Shown piece by piece: positions 31,878 through 39,131 of a stretch of 64,000 bases of DNA. The DNA comes from Psychromicrobium lacuslunae (lineage in GTDB: Bacteria > Actinomycetota > Actinomycetes > Actinomycetales > Micrococcaceae). Numbering within the stretch: the first letter of the stretch is position 1; each line of letters opens with the position of its first letter. A model generated the notes under the pieces. That model had not been told where the DNA came from, made no database searches, and worked only from the letters and a program-made list of their open reading frames with translations. Location of the stretch: the NCBI RefSeq assembly GCF_000950575.1, contig NZ_CP011005.1, positions 1,488,001-1,552,000 of the forward strand, written 5' to 3'. A program made the position numbers and the translations under genes.

Positions 31878-32635
31878 GAGAGCCCCTCTCCGTGATTGCG
31901 CCCGCCGACTAGCTCGACGAAACGGTCTTCCAGGCTCTGCCCGGCCCGCACCTCATCTACTGTGCCCGCCGCCAGCACATTGCCGGCCGCAATCACCGCG
32001 ACATGATCACACATCCGCTGCACCAGATCCATCACATGACTGGAGACAATCACGGTGCCCCCAGAGCGCACATAATCACTGAGAATATCTCTGATATTGG
32101 CGGCGGAGATTGGGTCGACTGATTCGAAAGGCTCATCCAGGATGAGCACCCGAGGCGCGTGAATGAGGGCAGAGGCCAGCGCGATCTTCTTGGTCATACC
32201 GGCTGAATAGTCGACCACCAGGGTGCCAGCGTCCTTGCTCAGGTCAAGCGCATCGAGCAGGTCTTTCACCCGAGTTTGTACGGTCTCCCGGTCCATGCCG
32301 CGCAGCAGCCCTGAATAAGTTACTAGTTGTTCCCCGCTCAGCCGGTCAAAGAGCCGCACCCCATCAGGCAAAATCCCCATTACCTTCTTTGCGGCCAGCG
32401 GGTCTTGCCAGACGTTGACGCCATGCACCCAGGCTTCACCGCCGTCGGGTCGTAACAACCCGGTAGCCATTGACAGGGTGGTGGTTTTCCCCGCTCCATT
32501 CGGGCCGACCAGCCCGTAGAACGAGCCTGCGGGGACCTCCAGGTTCACCCCGTTTACGGCTACTTTTTCGCCGAAGCGTTTGAAAAGTCCTCGAATACTC
32601 ATCGCCGAGGGCGAGAGTTGCGCGTTCTCCGTCAT
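31862..32635 (-). CDS. ABC transporter ATP-binding protein
   Basis: 257 residues with Walker A GLVGPNGAGKTTTLSMATGLL (seen as GLVGPNGAGKTTTL), signature VDYSAGMTKKIALASALIHA (YSAGM in place of LSGGQ), Walker B VLILDEPFESVDP and H-loop VIVSSHVMDLVQ. It forms an exporter with the 527-residue permease that follows. TAGCGT lies 6 nt before the ATG; GAAGG is directly adjacent, too close for a normal Shine-Dalgarno. Confidence 0.9.
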   Translation of the reverse strand: MTENAQLSPSAMSIRGLFKRFGEKVAVNGVNLEVPAGSFYGLVGPNGAGKTTTLSMATGLLRPDGGEAWVHGVNVWQDPLAAKKVMGILPDGVRLFDRLSGEQLVTYSGLLRGMDRETVQTRVKDLLDALDLSKDAGTLVVDYSAGMTKKIALASALIHAPRVLILDEPFESVDPISAANIRDILSDYVRSGGTVIVSSHVMDLVQRMCDHVAVIAAGNVLAAGTVDEVRAGQSLEDRFVELVGGRNHGEGLSWLRT

Positions 32636-32641
32636 CCTTCA

Positions 32642-32647
32642 ACGCTA
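32642..32647 (-). promoter_or_regulatory. -10 box of leaderless ABC exporter promoter
   Basis: TAGCGT on the minus strand, 6 nt before the ATG at 32635. Confidence 0.5.
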
Positions 32648-32719
32648 TTACATCACTTGCCGAGAATGATCATCCCTGTGGACTAATCGGCGGCCCAGTT
32701 CGACGAACGAGCGGTGAGC

Positions 32720-33691
32720 TTAGAACAGGGCCCGGGCGAGTGCTTGGCGCGCCTTCGCTACCCGTGGATCGCTGCCACCGACCACTTCGAAGAGCTCAAG
32801 CACTCGTACTCGGGCCGCCTCACGTTCCGGGCCGAAGTGCGCGGCGATAAAACCAACCACCCGAGCCAGCGCGTCTTCCACGTGACCTCCGATCAGATCG
32901 AGGTCGGCCACCGCCAGCTGAGCATCCACCTCGTCGGGCTGGGCGGCCGCTTGCTGTCGAATTTCATCGGCAGCTGCAGCATCTAAACCTTCGGTTCGTC
33001 GCATCAGCAGCACCTGTGCGAGCCCCGCTTTGGCTTCAGCGTCGGCAGGTCGCTCAGCAAGTGCCTTTCGATAAGCCGCTTCAGCCGCTTCCAGATTTCC
33101 CGCATCAATGGCGTCAACCGCCTCTTGATGCAAGGGCGGCAACGGCGCTTCCTCTGCCTGCGCACCGGCCTCACCCAGAGTGCCATCGACGCCGTTGGCG
33201 GCCGCTACTTTAAGCAGTTCCTCCAAGTACTGCCGAGTTTCCGCGTCGCCAAGCTCACCGTTGAACAGCGGTACGGGTTGCCCCTTCACCAGTGCCACAA
33301 CAGCTGGGACTCCTTGCACACCAAAGGCCTGAGCGAGCTGCGGAAAGGTCTCAATATTCGCTCGGGCGAGCAGCAAGCGTCCCTGATAAGCGGCGATGAG
33401 CCGTTCCAAAGTGGCCAGCACCGATTGGGATTGCGGCGACCAGCTTGCGAACATTGACACGACCACCGGCACCTCGGCGGAAAGCTGTACCAATTCCGGG
33501 AAACTTGCCTCGGTAGCATCGACCGCAAAACCCTGGTTGCCGCCCTGCGCCGGCGCGCCCTGAGAAACCGGAGCCTGTTCGGTCGGCGCCGAACGTAACG
33601 CTGAAAGATCGACCGCGCCGCGCAAATTAGCACCGATTTTTTCTTCCGGAGCACCCGCGCCTCGCGCGGCTGAAGAAGCAGATTCAGTCAT
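32720..33691 (-). CDS. Thioredoxin-fold TPR protein (CnoX/YbbN-like)
   Basis: 323 residues. A disordered N-terminus (about 1-60) is followed by a thioredoxin fold in which the usual CxxC is replaced (VVSMFASWSPQSQSVLATLE), and then by TPR-like helices (about 165-323: AIDAGNLEAAEAAYRKALAE, ARVVGFIAAHFG). This is the layout of CnoX/YbbN co-chaperones. Without active-site cysteines a redox role is unlikely; a holdase or scaffold role is inferred. TAAGCT lies 7 nt before the ATG. Confidence 0.85.
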   Translation of the reverse strand: MTESASSAARGAGAPEEKIGANLRGAVDLSALRSAPTEQAPVSQGAPAQGGNQGFAVDATEASFPELVQLSAEVPVVVSMFASWSPQSQSVLATLERLIAAYQGRLLLARANIETFPQLAQAFGVQGVPAVVALVKGQPVPLFNGELGDAETRQYLEELLKVAAANGVDGTLGEAGAQAEEAPLPPLHQEAVDAIDAGNLEAAEAAYRKALAERPADAEAKAGLAQVLLMRRTEGLDAAAADEIRQQAAAQPDEVDAQLAVADLDLIGGHVEDALARVVGFIAAHFGPEREAARVRVLELFEVVGGSDPRVAKARQALARALF

Positions 33692-33698
33692 GTGCTTT

Positions 33699-33704
33699 AG
33701 CTTA
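33699..33704 (-). promoter_or_regulatory. -10 box of the TPR protein promoter
   Basis: TAAGCT on the minus strand, 7 nt before the ATG at 33691. It overlaps the 18-bp gap after the stop of the preceding gene. Confidence 0.4.
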
Positions 33705-33709
33705 CCGAG

Positions 33710-35455
33710 CTATTTGAACGAGGCTGCAATCAAGCCCCGTTCAGCAGCTACCACCGTCACCGGTTTACTGTCGCTACCCGCCGGAATATAGAGCACCGCT
33801 CGCTCGGTGAAGTTCAAGGTGTAGCCCTTTTGGGTTGTATCCCCACCGGCCAATGCTTTAGTTCCGCTATCGGTCAGAGTCAAGGTGGCATTAGCGGTCT
33901 TCGCAGTGGCAGCGATAGTGAAATCAAGGCTGCCCATCACCAGGGTTCCGCCATTGGAGGTACGGAACGCTGTCACCGTTTCCGGCAACACCACATGCTT
34001 GAAGCTGAAAGTCGCGTCCTTGCTGTCGCTGACCAACTTGTTCTGCAAGTCCTTACCGTCATTGACAAAAATCGAGCTGGCGAAATTGCTCTTCGCTTTA
34101 CCGTCCGGGTTGCCAAGCAATTCGGCAAAGGAATTCATCGCAGCGATTGGCGAGATGCTAGTGCCATCCTTGGCATCATTGGCCAGCGGGGCGGCTTGCG
34201 GCTGGCTGGGAACCTCGAGCAATTGCCCCGGCAACAGCCTGGCGGTCTGAGTCAATTTATAGTTATCCCGCGGTGTTTTCTGAACCAGAGTCAAAACCTG
34301 CGGAACCAGATTCGAACTGCCCTGGGTCACCGCAATTGCCGTTCTGGGCCACTGCCGGTCGGTCGAGACAATCTTGCTCTTCAGTGCGGTATCCGCCACC
34401 GGCTCCCGGGCCGGGTAATCAGGAGCAGCAGCCCGGATCTTGTAGTTAGCGGTGCGCTCCTGCAATGCGGGGCCGTCAACGCGCGGGCTCAGCAACTTGG
34501 CGTTCTTGCCTGCGTCGCCGCTAGCGACTGTCTTCACCACCATGCTGAGCACCCGGGAGAACTGGTCATCGTTCAGCACCGGCACGGCCGAGGAGTCCTC
34601 AGTGCCGGTGCTCTCGGCGGTGTTGCTTGCCTCGCTACTGGTTGCTTCGGTGGAGGTGGGAGCGGCTGATTCCGAACCCGTCACCGAGGGGCTGCTGCTT
34701 GGTGACGGTGAGTTACTTTCATCAGCTGCAGCCGAGGGGATATTGCCTTGGCCAAGAGCAACTACGGTTAGGCCAATCACCAAAGCGGTAGCGGCACCAG
34801 CGGCACGCCGTCCCGAAGAACCAGTTTTAGGTTTGCTCATTCGGCGCAGGAACCACCAGAGCGCAAGGCCCAGCAGAATCAGCACAGCACCGATCACCAT
34901 ATTGGGAATTGCCCAGGGCGTGGAATTGTCGTTCGGCACCGTCAGGGAAATCTTCTGCGGCGCTGCTGAGCTACCGTCCGAAGCGAGTAACAGCGACCAA
35001 TCCCCCTCACTGGGCGACTGCCAGTCATAGTTCAATTGACCATTGCTGGTTTGCTCAGCGGTCCACAGATCGGAGCCAGCTGGATTCGCTGACTTCTCTT
35101 GGCCGTCGACGAAATTAGCATTCAATGCGCTGAAATCATCATTGGCGCCGGCCACCTCGAGGTGGGGCGTCTTGCCGACCCAGGCAGCGACATCATCGGC
35201 TCTGCCCTGTGCCAGGAAAATCTGACCACTGCCCTCTACCTTGATCTGCACCGGTCCGGTCCGCTGTGAAAGCGCACTGGACTTCACCATGGTTAGCGGC
35301 GCATTCTGCCCCGAGGACAGCGAGGCGGTATCCAGCTGAGCGGTTACCGTGGCCGGCGGCTGCCAGATGGTGCGTTGCGCGATTCCCGAGGCTAAAAGCA
35401 GCACACCGAGCACGATCAAGATCAGTGGGGGCAGCCATGAGAGTCGTCGTAGCAC
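33710..35455 (-). CDS. Cell-surface protein of unknown function with two membrane helices
   Basis: 581 residues, function unknown. An N-terminal helix (about 8-27, LPPLILIVLGVLLLASGIAQ) is followed by an extracellular domain (about 30-180), a second helix (about 185-203, MVIGAVLILLGLALWWFL), a basic cytoplasmic loop, a third hydrophobic stretch (AATALVIGLTVVALGQG), a long Ser/Thr/Glu/Ala low-complexity linker (about 245-290) and a large C-terminal extracytoplasmic domain (about 290-581). The domain after the linker could be a lipid- or sugar-binding fold but no motif proves it. The GTG start at 35455 has AAGGATT upstream. Confidence 0.72.
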   Translation of the reverse strand: MLRRLSWLPPLILIVLGVLLLASGIAQRTIWQPPATVTAQLDTASLSSGQNAPLTMVKSSALSQRTGPVQIKVEGSGQIFLAQGRADDVAAWVGKTPHLEVAGANDDFSALNANFVDGQEKSANPAGSDLWTAEQTSNGQLNYDWQSPSEGDWSLLLASDGSSAAPQKISLTVPNDNSTPWAIPNMVIGAVLILLGLALWWFLRRMSKPKTGSSGRRAAGAATALVIGLTVVALGQGNIPSAAADESNSPSPSSSPSVTGSESAAPTSTEATSSEASNTAESTGTEDSSAVPVLNDDQFSRVLSMVVKTVASGDAGKNAKLLSPRVDGPALQERTANYKIRAAAPDYPAREPVADTALKSKIVSTDRQWPRTAIAVTQGSSNLVPQVLTLVQKTPRDNYKLTQTARLLPGQLLEVPSQPQAAPLANDAKDGTSISPIAAMNSFAELLGNPDGKAKSNFASSIFVNDGKDLQNKLVSDSKDATFSFKHVVLPETVTAFRTSNGGTLVMGSLDFTIAATAKTANATLTLTDSGTKALAGGDTTQKGYTLNFTERAVLYIPAGSDSKPVTVVAAERGLIAASFK

Positions 35456-35489
35456 GTGGTCAATCCTTAAAAATTGTTCTGGCTAATCC

Positions 35490-35508
35490 CGGGGGATTAT
35501 TACCCCCG
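35490..35508. other. Hairpin in the 35456-35740 spacer
   Basis: CGGGGG (35490-35495) and CCCCCG (35503-35508) with a 7-nt AT-rich loop, in the leader region of the minus-strand surface-protein gene. No T-tract, so not called a terminator. Confidence 0.5.
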
Positions 35509-35522
35509 CTGATCCGCCTGTG

Positions 35523-35555
35523 TCGTCTTGTTGTCGTCTTGTTTTCGTCTTGTTT
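35523..35555. repeat. 11-bp tandem repeat, 3 units
   Basis: TCGTCTTGTTG at 35523, then TCGTCTTGTTT twice (35534, 35545). It lies in the 285-bp spacer between divergent genes, which otherwise shows only the hairpin at 35490-35508. Confidence 0.85.
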
Positions 35556-35740
35556 TCGTTGCGGTTCAATGTTTTCGCTCTTATAAGGGTACCGGTTCTG
35601 GGTTTTGCGGCACGATTCGAGGCCTGAGAAAATCACAGAATACCCACCAATACAGTCACCGGCTGATATGGTTTGGCTACCTTGAGCAGTTATCCAATAG
35701 CTGAGCAATAACGACCCAACAACGCTGAAAGCGAGCGGCA

Positions 35741-37003
35741 GTGAGTACCGAAGAGAACGTCGAAAGCTCTGGGCAGCACCCGACCCCGGAGGCCTCGACG
35801 GCCGAGCCTAAGGGCGGCCCGCTGGGAAAGCTGATCCACAAGCTTGGCAAACCGCTACAAGATAAGCAAGATTCACAATCTAAAGCTGAGCAGCTTCAGA
35901 CAGAGCCGACGACTGATGACAAACCCTCAGCGGCCAAATCAAAGGCTGCTAAAACGGCGAGCACGGGGGTCATCCACCGGCCGATCTACTTAGGCTTTAT
36001 GTTCACCCTGGGCGTTGGTATTGCGCTTGGACTGTACTTCATTGCCTCCAATGTCACCCAGCTGCTGATCTGGATGCTAACCGCGCTCTTCATTGCGCTC
36101 GGACTCGATCCGGTGGTGCGTTTCCTGCAAGCCCGGAAGATCCCGCGGCCCGCCGGTATAGCCATCACTCTGGTGGTTTTGGTTGCCGCTGTCGGCGGAT
36201 TCTTTGCCACCCTCATTCCAACCATCGTTGACCAGACCACCCAATTGGTACAAAGCGCTCCGGGCTGGATTCAAGATTTCCTTAATTCGGATTTCTTCAA
36301 GCAGGTTGATAGCCAGTTCAACATCCGTGATCGACTCAATGATGAGGTGCAAAAATTCTTCGCTAACTCACAGGCCGTCGGCGGAGTATTCGGCAGCGTG
36401 GTCAATGTCGGCAATACCGTAGCTAACGGTCTTTTCGGCACTCTGATCGTGGTGGTGCTGAGTCTTTATTTCCTGGCCTCGCTACCTGCTATGAAGCGCT
36501 GGGCCTATCAGCTCGCACCACGCTCGCGGCGGCCCCGCGTCGAGGAATTGAGCGAAGAAATCACCCGTTCCGTTGGCAACTATGTGATCGGCCAGGCTGC
36601 GGTGGCGGTGCTCAACGCAATCTTTGCTTTTATTGTGATGTCGATTCTCGGTGTGCCATTTAGCATCCTGTTGGCATTCCTGGTCGCGCTGCTCGCCTTC
36701 ATTCCCTTGGTTGGCGGCGTCATTGCCCTGGCCCTGGTCAGCCTGGTGGCACTGACCAATAGCTGGCAAACCGCGGTGCTCTACCTGGTGCTCTACGCGA
36801 TCTATTTGCAGTTCGAGGCTTACTTCGTCTCGCCCCGCATCATGCAGCGCGCTGTCTCGGTGCCGGGCGCCGTGGTAGTAATCGCAGTAATTGCCGGCGG
36901 CAGCTTGCTAGGTGTACTGGGCGCACTGATTGCCATTCCTACCGCAGCGGCAATCATGCTGCTGATCAAAGAGATCTTCATTCGACGGCAAAATCAGCGC
37001 TAA
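35741..37003 (+). CDS. AI-2E family (PerM-like) membrane protein
   Basis: 420 residues. A long polar N-terminus (about 1-85, Ser/Glu/Lys-rich) precedes an 8-helix AI-2E/PerM body with PTIVDQTTQLVQSAPGWIQ and the C-terminal GGVIALALVSLVALTNSW and VSVPGAVVVIAVIAGG. Members include putative autoinducer-2 exporters and Na+(Li+)/H+ antiporters; the assigned role is uncertain for most. The GTG start at 35741 has only a weak purine-rich stretch upstream. Confidence 0.84.
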   Translation: MSTEENVESSGQHPTPEASTAEPKGGPLGKLIHKLGKPLQDKQDSQSKAEQLQTEPTTDDKPSAAKSKAAKTASTGVIHRPIYLGFMFTLGVGIALGLYFIASNVTQLLIWMLTALFIALGLDPVVRFLQARKIPRPAGIAITLVVLVAAVGGFFATLIPTIVDQTTQLVQSAPGWIQDFLNSDFFKQVDSQFNIRDRLNDEVQKFFANSQAVGGVFGSVVNVGNTVANGLFGTLIVVVLSLYFLASLPAMKRWAYQLAPRSRRPRVEELSEEITRSVGNYVIGQAAVAVLNAIFAFIVMSILGVPFSILLAFLVALLAFIPLVGGVIALALVSLVALTNSWQTAVLYLVLYAIYLQFEAYFVSPRIMQRAVSVPGAVVVIAVIAGGSLLGVLGALIAIPTAAAIMLLIKEIFIRRQNQR

Positions 37004-37040
37004 AACTGCGCGAAGTGCCCGCTGAGGCGAGCGAGCCGCG

Positions 37041-37090
37041 AACTGAACAGGCCTGAACGGACCTGAACGGATCAGAACAGATCAGGCCGA
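37041..37090. repeat. 10-bp degenerate tandem repeat
   Basis: Units AACTGAACAG, GCCTGAACGG, ACCTGAACGG, ATCAGAACAG and ATCAGGCCGA lie end to end between the PerM-like gene and the convergent alpha/beta hydrolase gene. Confidence 0.7.
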
Positions 37091-37091
37091 C

Positions 37092-37880
37092 TCATTGCGC
37101 CTTGGCCATTGGCCCGTTCCAGTCCGTCGGCAACTCAATGGGCTGGCCAAGCACCGTGGAACTGATCTCATTGAGCGCCCGCTGCACGTACTTCTCGCCG
37201 ACCCAGAGGTGCTTGCCGCCGTCAATCCCGACGACTTCGGCTTGCGGCACCCGGGCAAAGCGTTGTTGAGCGGCTTCGGGCTGCAGGTAGTCGTCGAATT
37301 CCGGAACAAGGGCCAGCACCGGCTTGCCACTTGCCGCCCAGTGATCAAGGTCGGTCTGATCAGCACGCTTGAGCGGTGGGGAAAGCAAGATCGCCCCTTC
37401 GGTCTGTTCGAGGGCGGGGCTGAGCGCGCCGTATTTCAGCACCAGCTCGGTGCCAAAGGACCAACCGAGCAGCCAGCGGTTGGCTAGACCTCTATCGACC
37501 GCAAACTGACAGGCAGCGACTAGGTCAAATCGCTCCCCTACGCCCTCTTCGAATTCACCCTGGCTAGTTCCCCGGGGCGAGGAGGTGCCTCGGGTGTTGA
37601 AGCGAAGCACCGCAATTCCAGTCAGGGCAGGTAAGCGGAAAGAGGCCTTCCGGTAAACATGCGAGTCCATGAATCCACCGTGCGTGGGTAATGGATGCAA
37701 AGTGATCAGGGTACCCCTGATATTTCCGTCTTCGGGCAGCGCCAACTCACCAAGCAGGGTCAGACCATCTTCGGTGTGCAGTTCGATATTCTCCCGGTGC
37801 GCGGGCAAAACCGACGAGGCCCGGATCTCTTCCGGCTGGCCCGAGTCGACAAACTGATAACTGGCTGGATCAAAAGTCAC
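37092..37880 (-). CDS. Alpha/beta hydrolase
   Basis: 262 residues from the GTG at 37880 (VTFDPASYQFVDSG). The nucleophile elbow is LLGWSFGTELVLKYG (Ser in GWSFG), with a candidate catalytic Asp in PEFDDYLQP and His in GGKHLWVG. The oxyanion segment is LHPLPTHGGFMDS. The layout resembles the small dienelactone-hydrolase-like esterases of actinobacteria. The substrate is unknown. TAGGAT lies 6 nt before the GTG, which decides between it and the TTG one codon upstream. Confidence 0.82.
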   Translation of the reverse strand: MTFDPASYQFVDSGQPEEIRASSVLPAHRENIELHTEDGLTLLGELALPEDGNIRGTLITLHPLPTHGGFMDSHVYRKASFRLPALTGIAVLRFNTRGTSSPRGTSQGEFEEGVGERFDLVAACQFAVDRGLANRWLLGWSFGTELVLKYGALSPALEQTEGAILLSPPLKRADQTDLDHWAASGKPVLALVPEFDDYLQPEAAQQRFARVPQAEVVGIDGGKHLWVGEKYVQRALNEISSTVLGQPIELPTDWNGPMAKAQ

Positions 37881-37886
37881 CAAGCC

Positions 37887-37892
37887 ATCCTA
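37887..37892 (-). promoter_or_regulatory. -10 box of leaderless alpha/beta hydrolase promoter
   Basis: TAGGAT on the minus strand, 6 nt before the GTG at 37880. Confidence 0.55.
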
Positions 37893-37932
37893 TCCCCGCC
37901 CAGTTCGCAGCTATCCCCCGTCCAGTTCGCGC
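37891..37932. repeat. 21-bp tandem duplication upstream of the alpha/beta hydrolase gene
   Basis: 37891-37911 and 37912-37932 share most positions (TATCCCC...CCAGTTCGC...GC). The pair lies across the promoter upstream region of the hydrolase gene. Confidence 0.7.
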
Positions 37933-37937
37933 TAAAG

Positions 37938-37973
37938 TCTCGGATTCGCCAGTAATTACTAGCGAATCCGAGA
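37938..37973. terminator. Near-perfect 36-bp palindrome
   Basis: TCTCGGATTCGC (37938-37949) and GCGAATCCGAGA (37962-37973) surround the palindrome AGTAATTACT; only one central pair mismatches. It lies 37 nt after the stop codon of the gene at 38011-38334 and may be its terminator, although the T-tract on the minus strand precedes rather than follows it. Confidence 0.55.
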
Positions 37974-38010
37974 GAAAACCACGAACTCAGCGGCGGTGGG
38001 CGGGGGGGCG

Positions 38011-38334
38011 TTAGCGGGTTCGGAAGCTGCGACCGCGCCAGCAGGCGGTATGCCAGTGGCGGCGACCCTCGATAGCGTCGGCCTCACCGAAGATCCAATC
38101 CTCACGCCAAACCACCAAATGTGGGTTGCCGGGCATTACCGAGCGACCGCAGCCCGGACAGCTGTACGTTTTTTTGGCGGCCGCTGCGCTCACTTCGCGC
38201 ACCATCCACTCACCGTCGCCAGCGCTCTCCACCCGAGCCATTCCGCCCAGCACTCGGTCTGCATCGAGCGGTTCGACCTCAGCTGGCCGGCTGCTTTTGC
38301 TGTGTCGGCGACGCGGGTGATTGGAACGAGGCAC
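38011..38334 (-). CDS. Small zinc-ribbon-like protein
   Basis: 107 residues from the GTG at 38334 (VPRSNHPRRRHSKSS). It has a very basic N-terminus and a metal-site pattern YSCPGCGRSVMPG with RRHWHTACWRG (C-x2-C, H-x3-C with extra His). The family is a small conserved actinobacterial protein often labelled ATP/GTP-binding without good reason; nucleic-acid binding is a guess. CAAAAT lies 6 nt before the GTG. The open frame reaches 38394, but the added 20 residues are unlikely. Confidence 0.72.
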   Translation of the reverse strand: MPRSNHPRRRHSKSSRPAEVEPLDADRVLGGMARVESAGDGEWMVREVSAAAAKKTYSCPGCGRSVMPGNPHLVVWREDWIFGEADAIEGRRHWHTACWRGRSFRTR

Positions 38335-38340
38335 TTTTCT

Positions 38341-38346
38341 ATTTTG
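38341..38346 (-). promoter_or_regulatory. -10 box of the zinc-ribbon protein promoter
   Basis: CAAAAT on the minus strand, 6 nt before the GTG at 38334. Confidence 0.4.
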
Positions 38347-38428
38347 CCTTACCCACAGCCTCGCTGCGCCGCCGAGACTTTTTGCGTCCAGCAATCTCGG
38401 CTGGACCGCGAGTGAGGCAAAGAACGGG

Positions 38429-38434
38429 TAGAGT
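38429..38434 (+). promoter_or_regulatory. -10 box of leaderless nucS promoter
   Basis: TAGAGT, then 6 nt, then the GTG at 38441; identical in sequence and spacing to the pncB box at 23610-23615. Confidence 0.6.
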
Positions 38435-38440
38435 TTTGCT

Positions 38441-39127
38441 GTGCGTTTGGTGATTGCTCGTTGCTCAGTTGATTATGAAGGTCGGCTCAAGGCCCATCTG
38501 CCCGAAGCGACCCGTTTACTAATGGTCAAAGCCGATGGTTCTGTGCTGATTCACTCCGATGGCGGTTCCTATAAGCCGCTCAACTGGATGAGCCCACCGG
38601 CCACCCTACGAGTCCTGCACGAAGGCCTCGACGATGGCGTGATTGAGCAGTGGGTGGTTCAGTCAGCCAAGACCGATGACCGCTTGCTGATCAATGTGCT
38701 GGAGAATTTCCATGACACCGCCCATGATCTCGGAGTTGACCCCGGACTGATCAAAGATGGCGTGGAAGCTGATTTGCAACGACTCCTAGCCGATCAAATC
38801 GAAACCCTCGGCAGTGGATTCTCTTTGATCCGCCGTGAATACTTCACCGCGATCGGTCCAGTGGACATTTTGGCCAGGGACGCTAATGGCACCACAGTCG
38901 CCATCGAACTGAAACGCCGAGGAGATATCGACGGAGTCGAGCAACTCACGCGTTACCTGGAATTGCTCAACCGAGATCCGCTTTTAGCCCCGGTACGCGG
39001 TATCTTCGCGGCTCAGCAGATCAAACCGCAGGCCCGGGTGCTGGCCACCGATCGTGGTATTGATTGCGTGACCTTAGATTATGACGCGATGCGCGGTGTG
39101 GACGACAGCGCATCCCGCTTATTCTGA
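38441..39127 (+). CDS. nucS: Endonuclease NucS (EndoMS), mismatch repair
   Basis: 228 residues, the full family length. The N-terminal half ([20 protein letters not shown]) binds DNA; the C-terminal nuclease has the RecB-like core [38 protein letters not shown] (seen as GPVDILARD and AIELKRRG). NucS cuts both strands at G/T and related mismatches and replaces MutS/MutL in actinobacteria. The C-terminus ends SASRLF, consistent with the beta-clamp-binding tail known for EndoMS. The GTG start has no Shine-Dalgarno. Confidence 0.94.
   Translation: MRLVIARCSVDYEGRLKAHLPEATRLLMVKADGSVLIHSDGGSYKPLNWMSPPATLRVLHEGLDDGVIEQWVVQSAKTDDRLLINVLENFHDTAHDLGVDPGLIKDGVEADLQRLLADQIETLGSGFSLIRREYFTAIGPVDILARDANGTTVAIELKRRGDIDGVEQLTRYLELLNRDPLLAPVRGIFAAQQIKPQARVLATDRGIDCVTLDYDAMRGVDDSASRLF
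39120..39125 (+). promoter_or_regulatory. -10 box of leaderless nagA promoter
   Basis: TATTCT, then 6 nt, then the ATG at 39132. It overlaps the last codons of nucS. Confidence 0.5.
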
Positions 39128-39131
39128 GAGC

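Noticed and set aside
39081-39131. Upstream extension of nagA into nucS
   Set aside because: The 17 added residues are not family-like, and a -10 box lies exactly 6 nt before the ATG at 39132.
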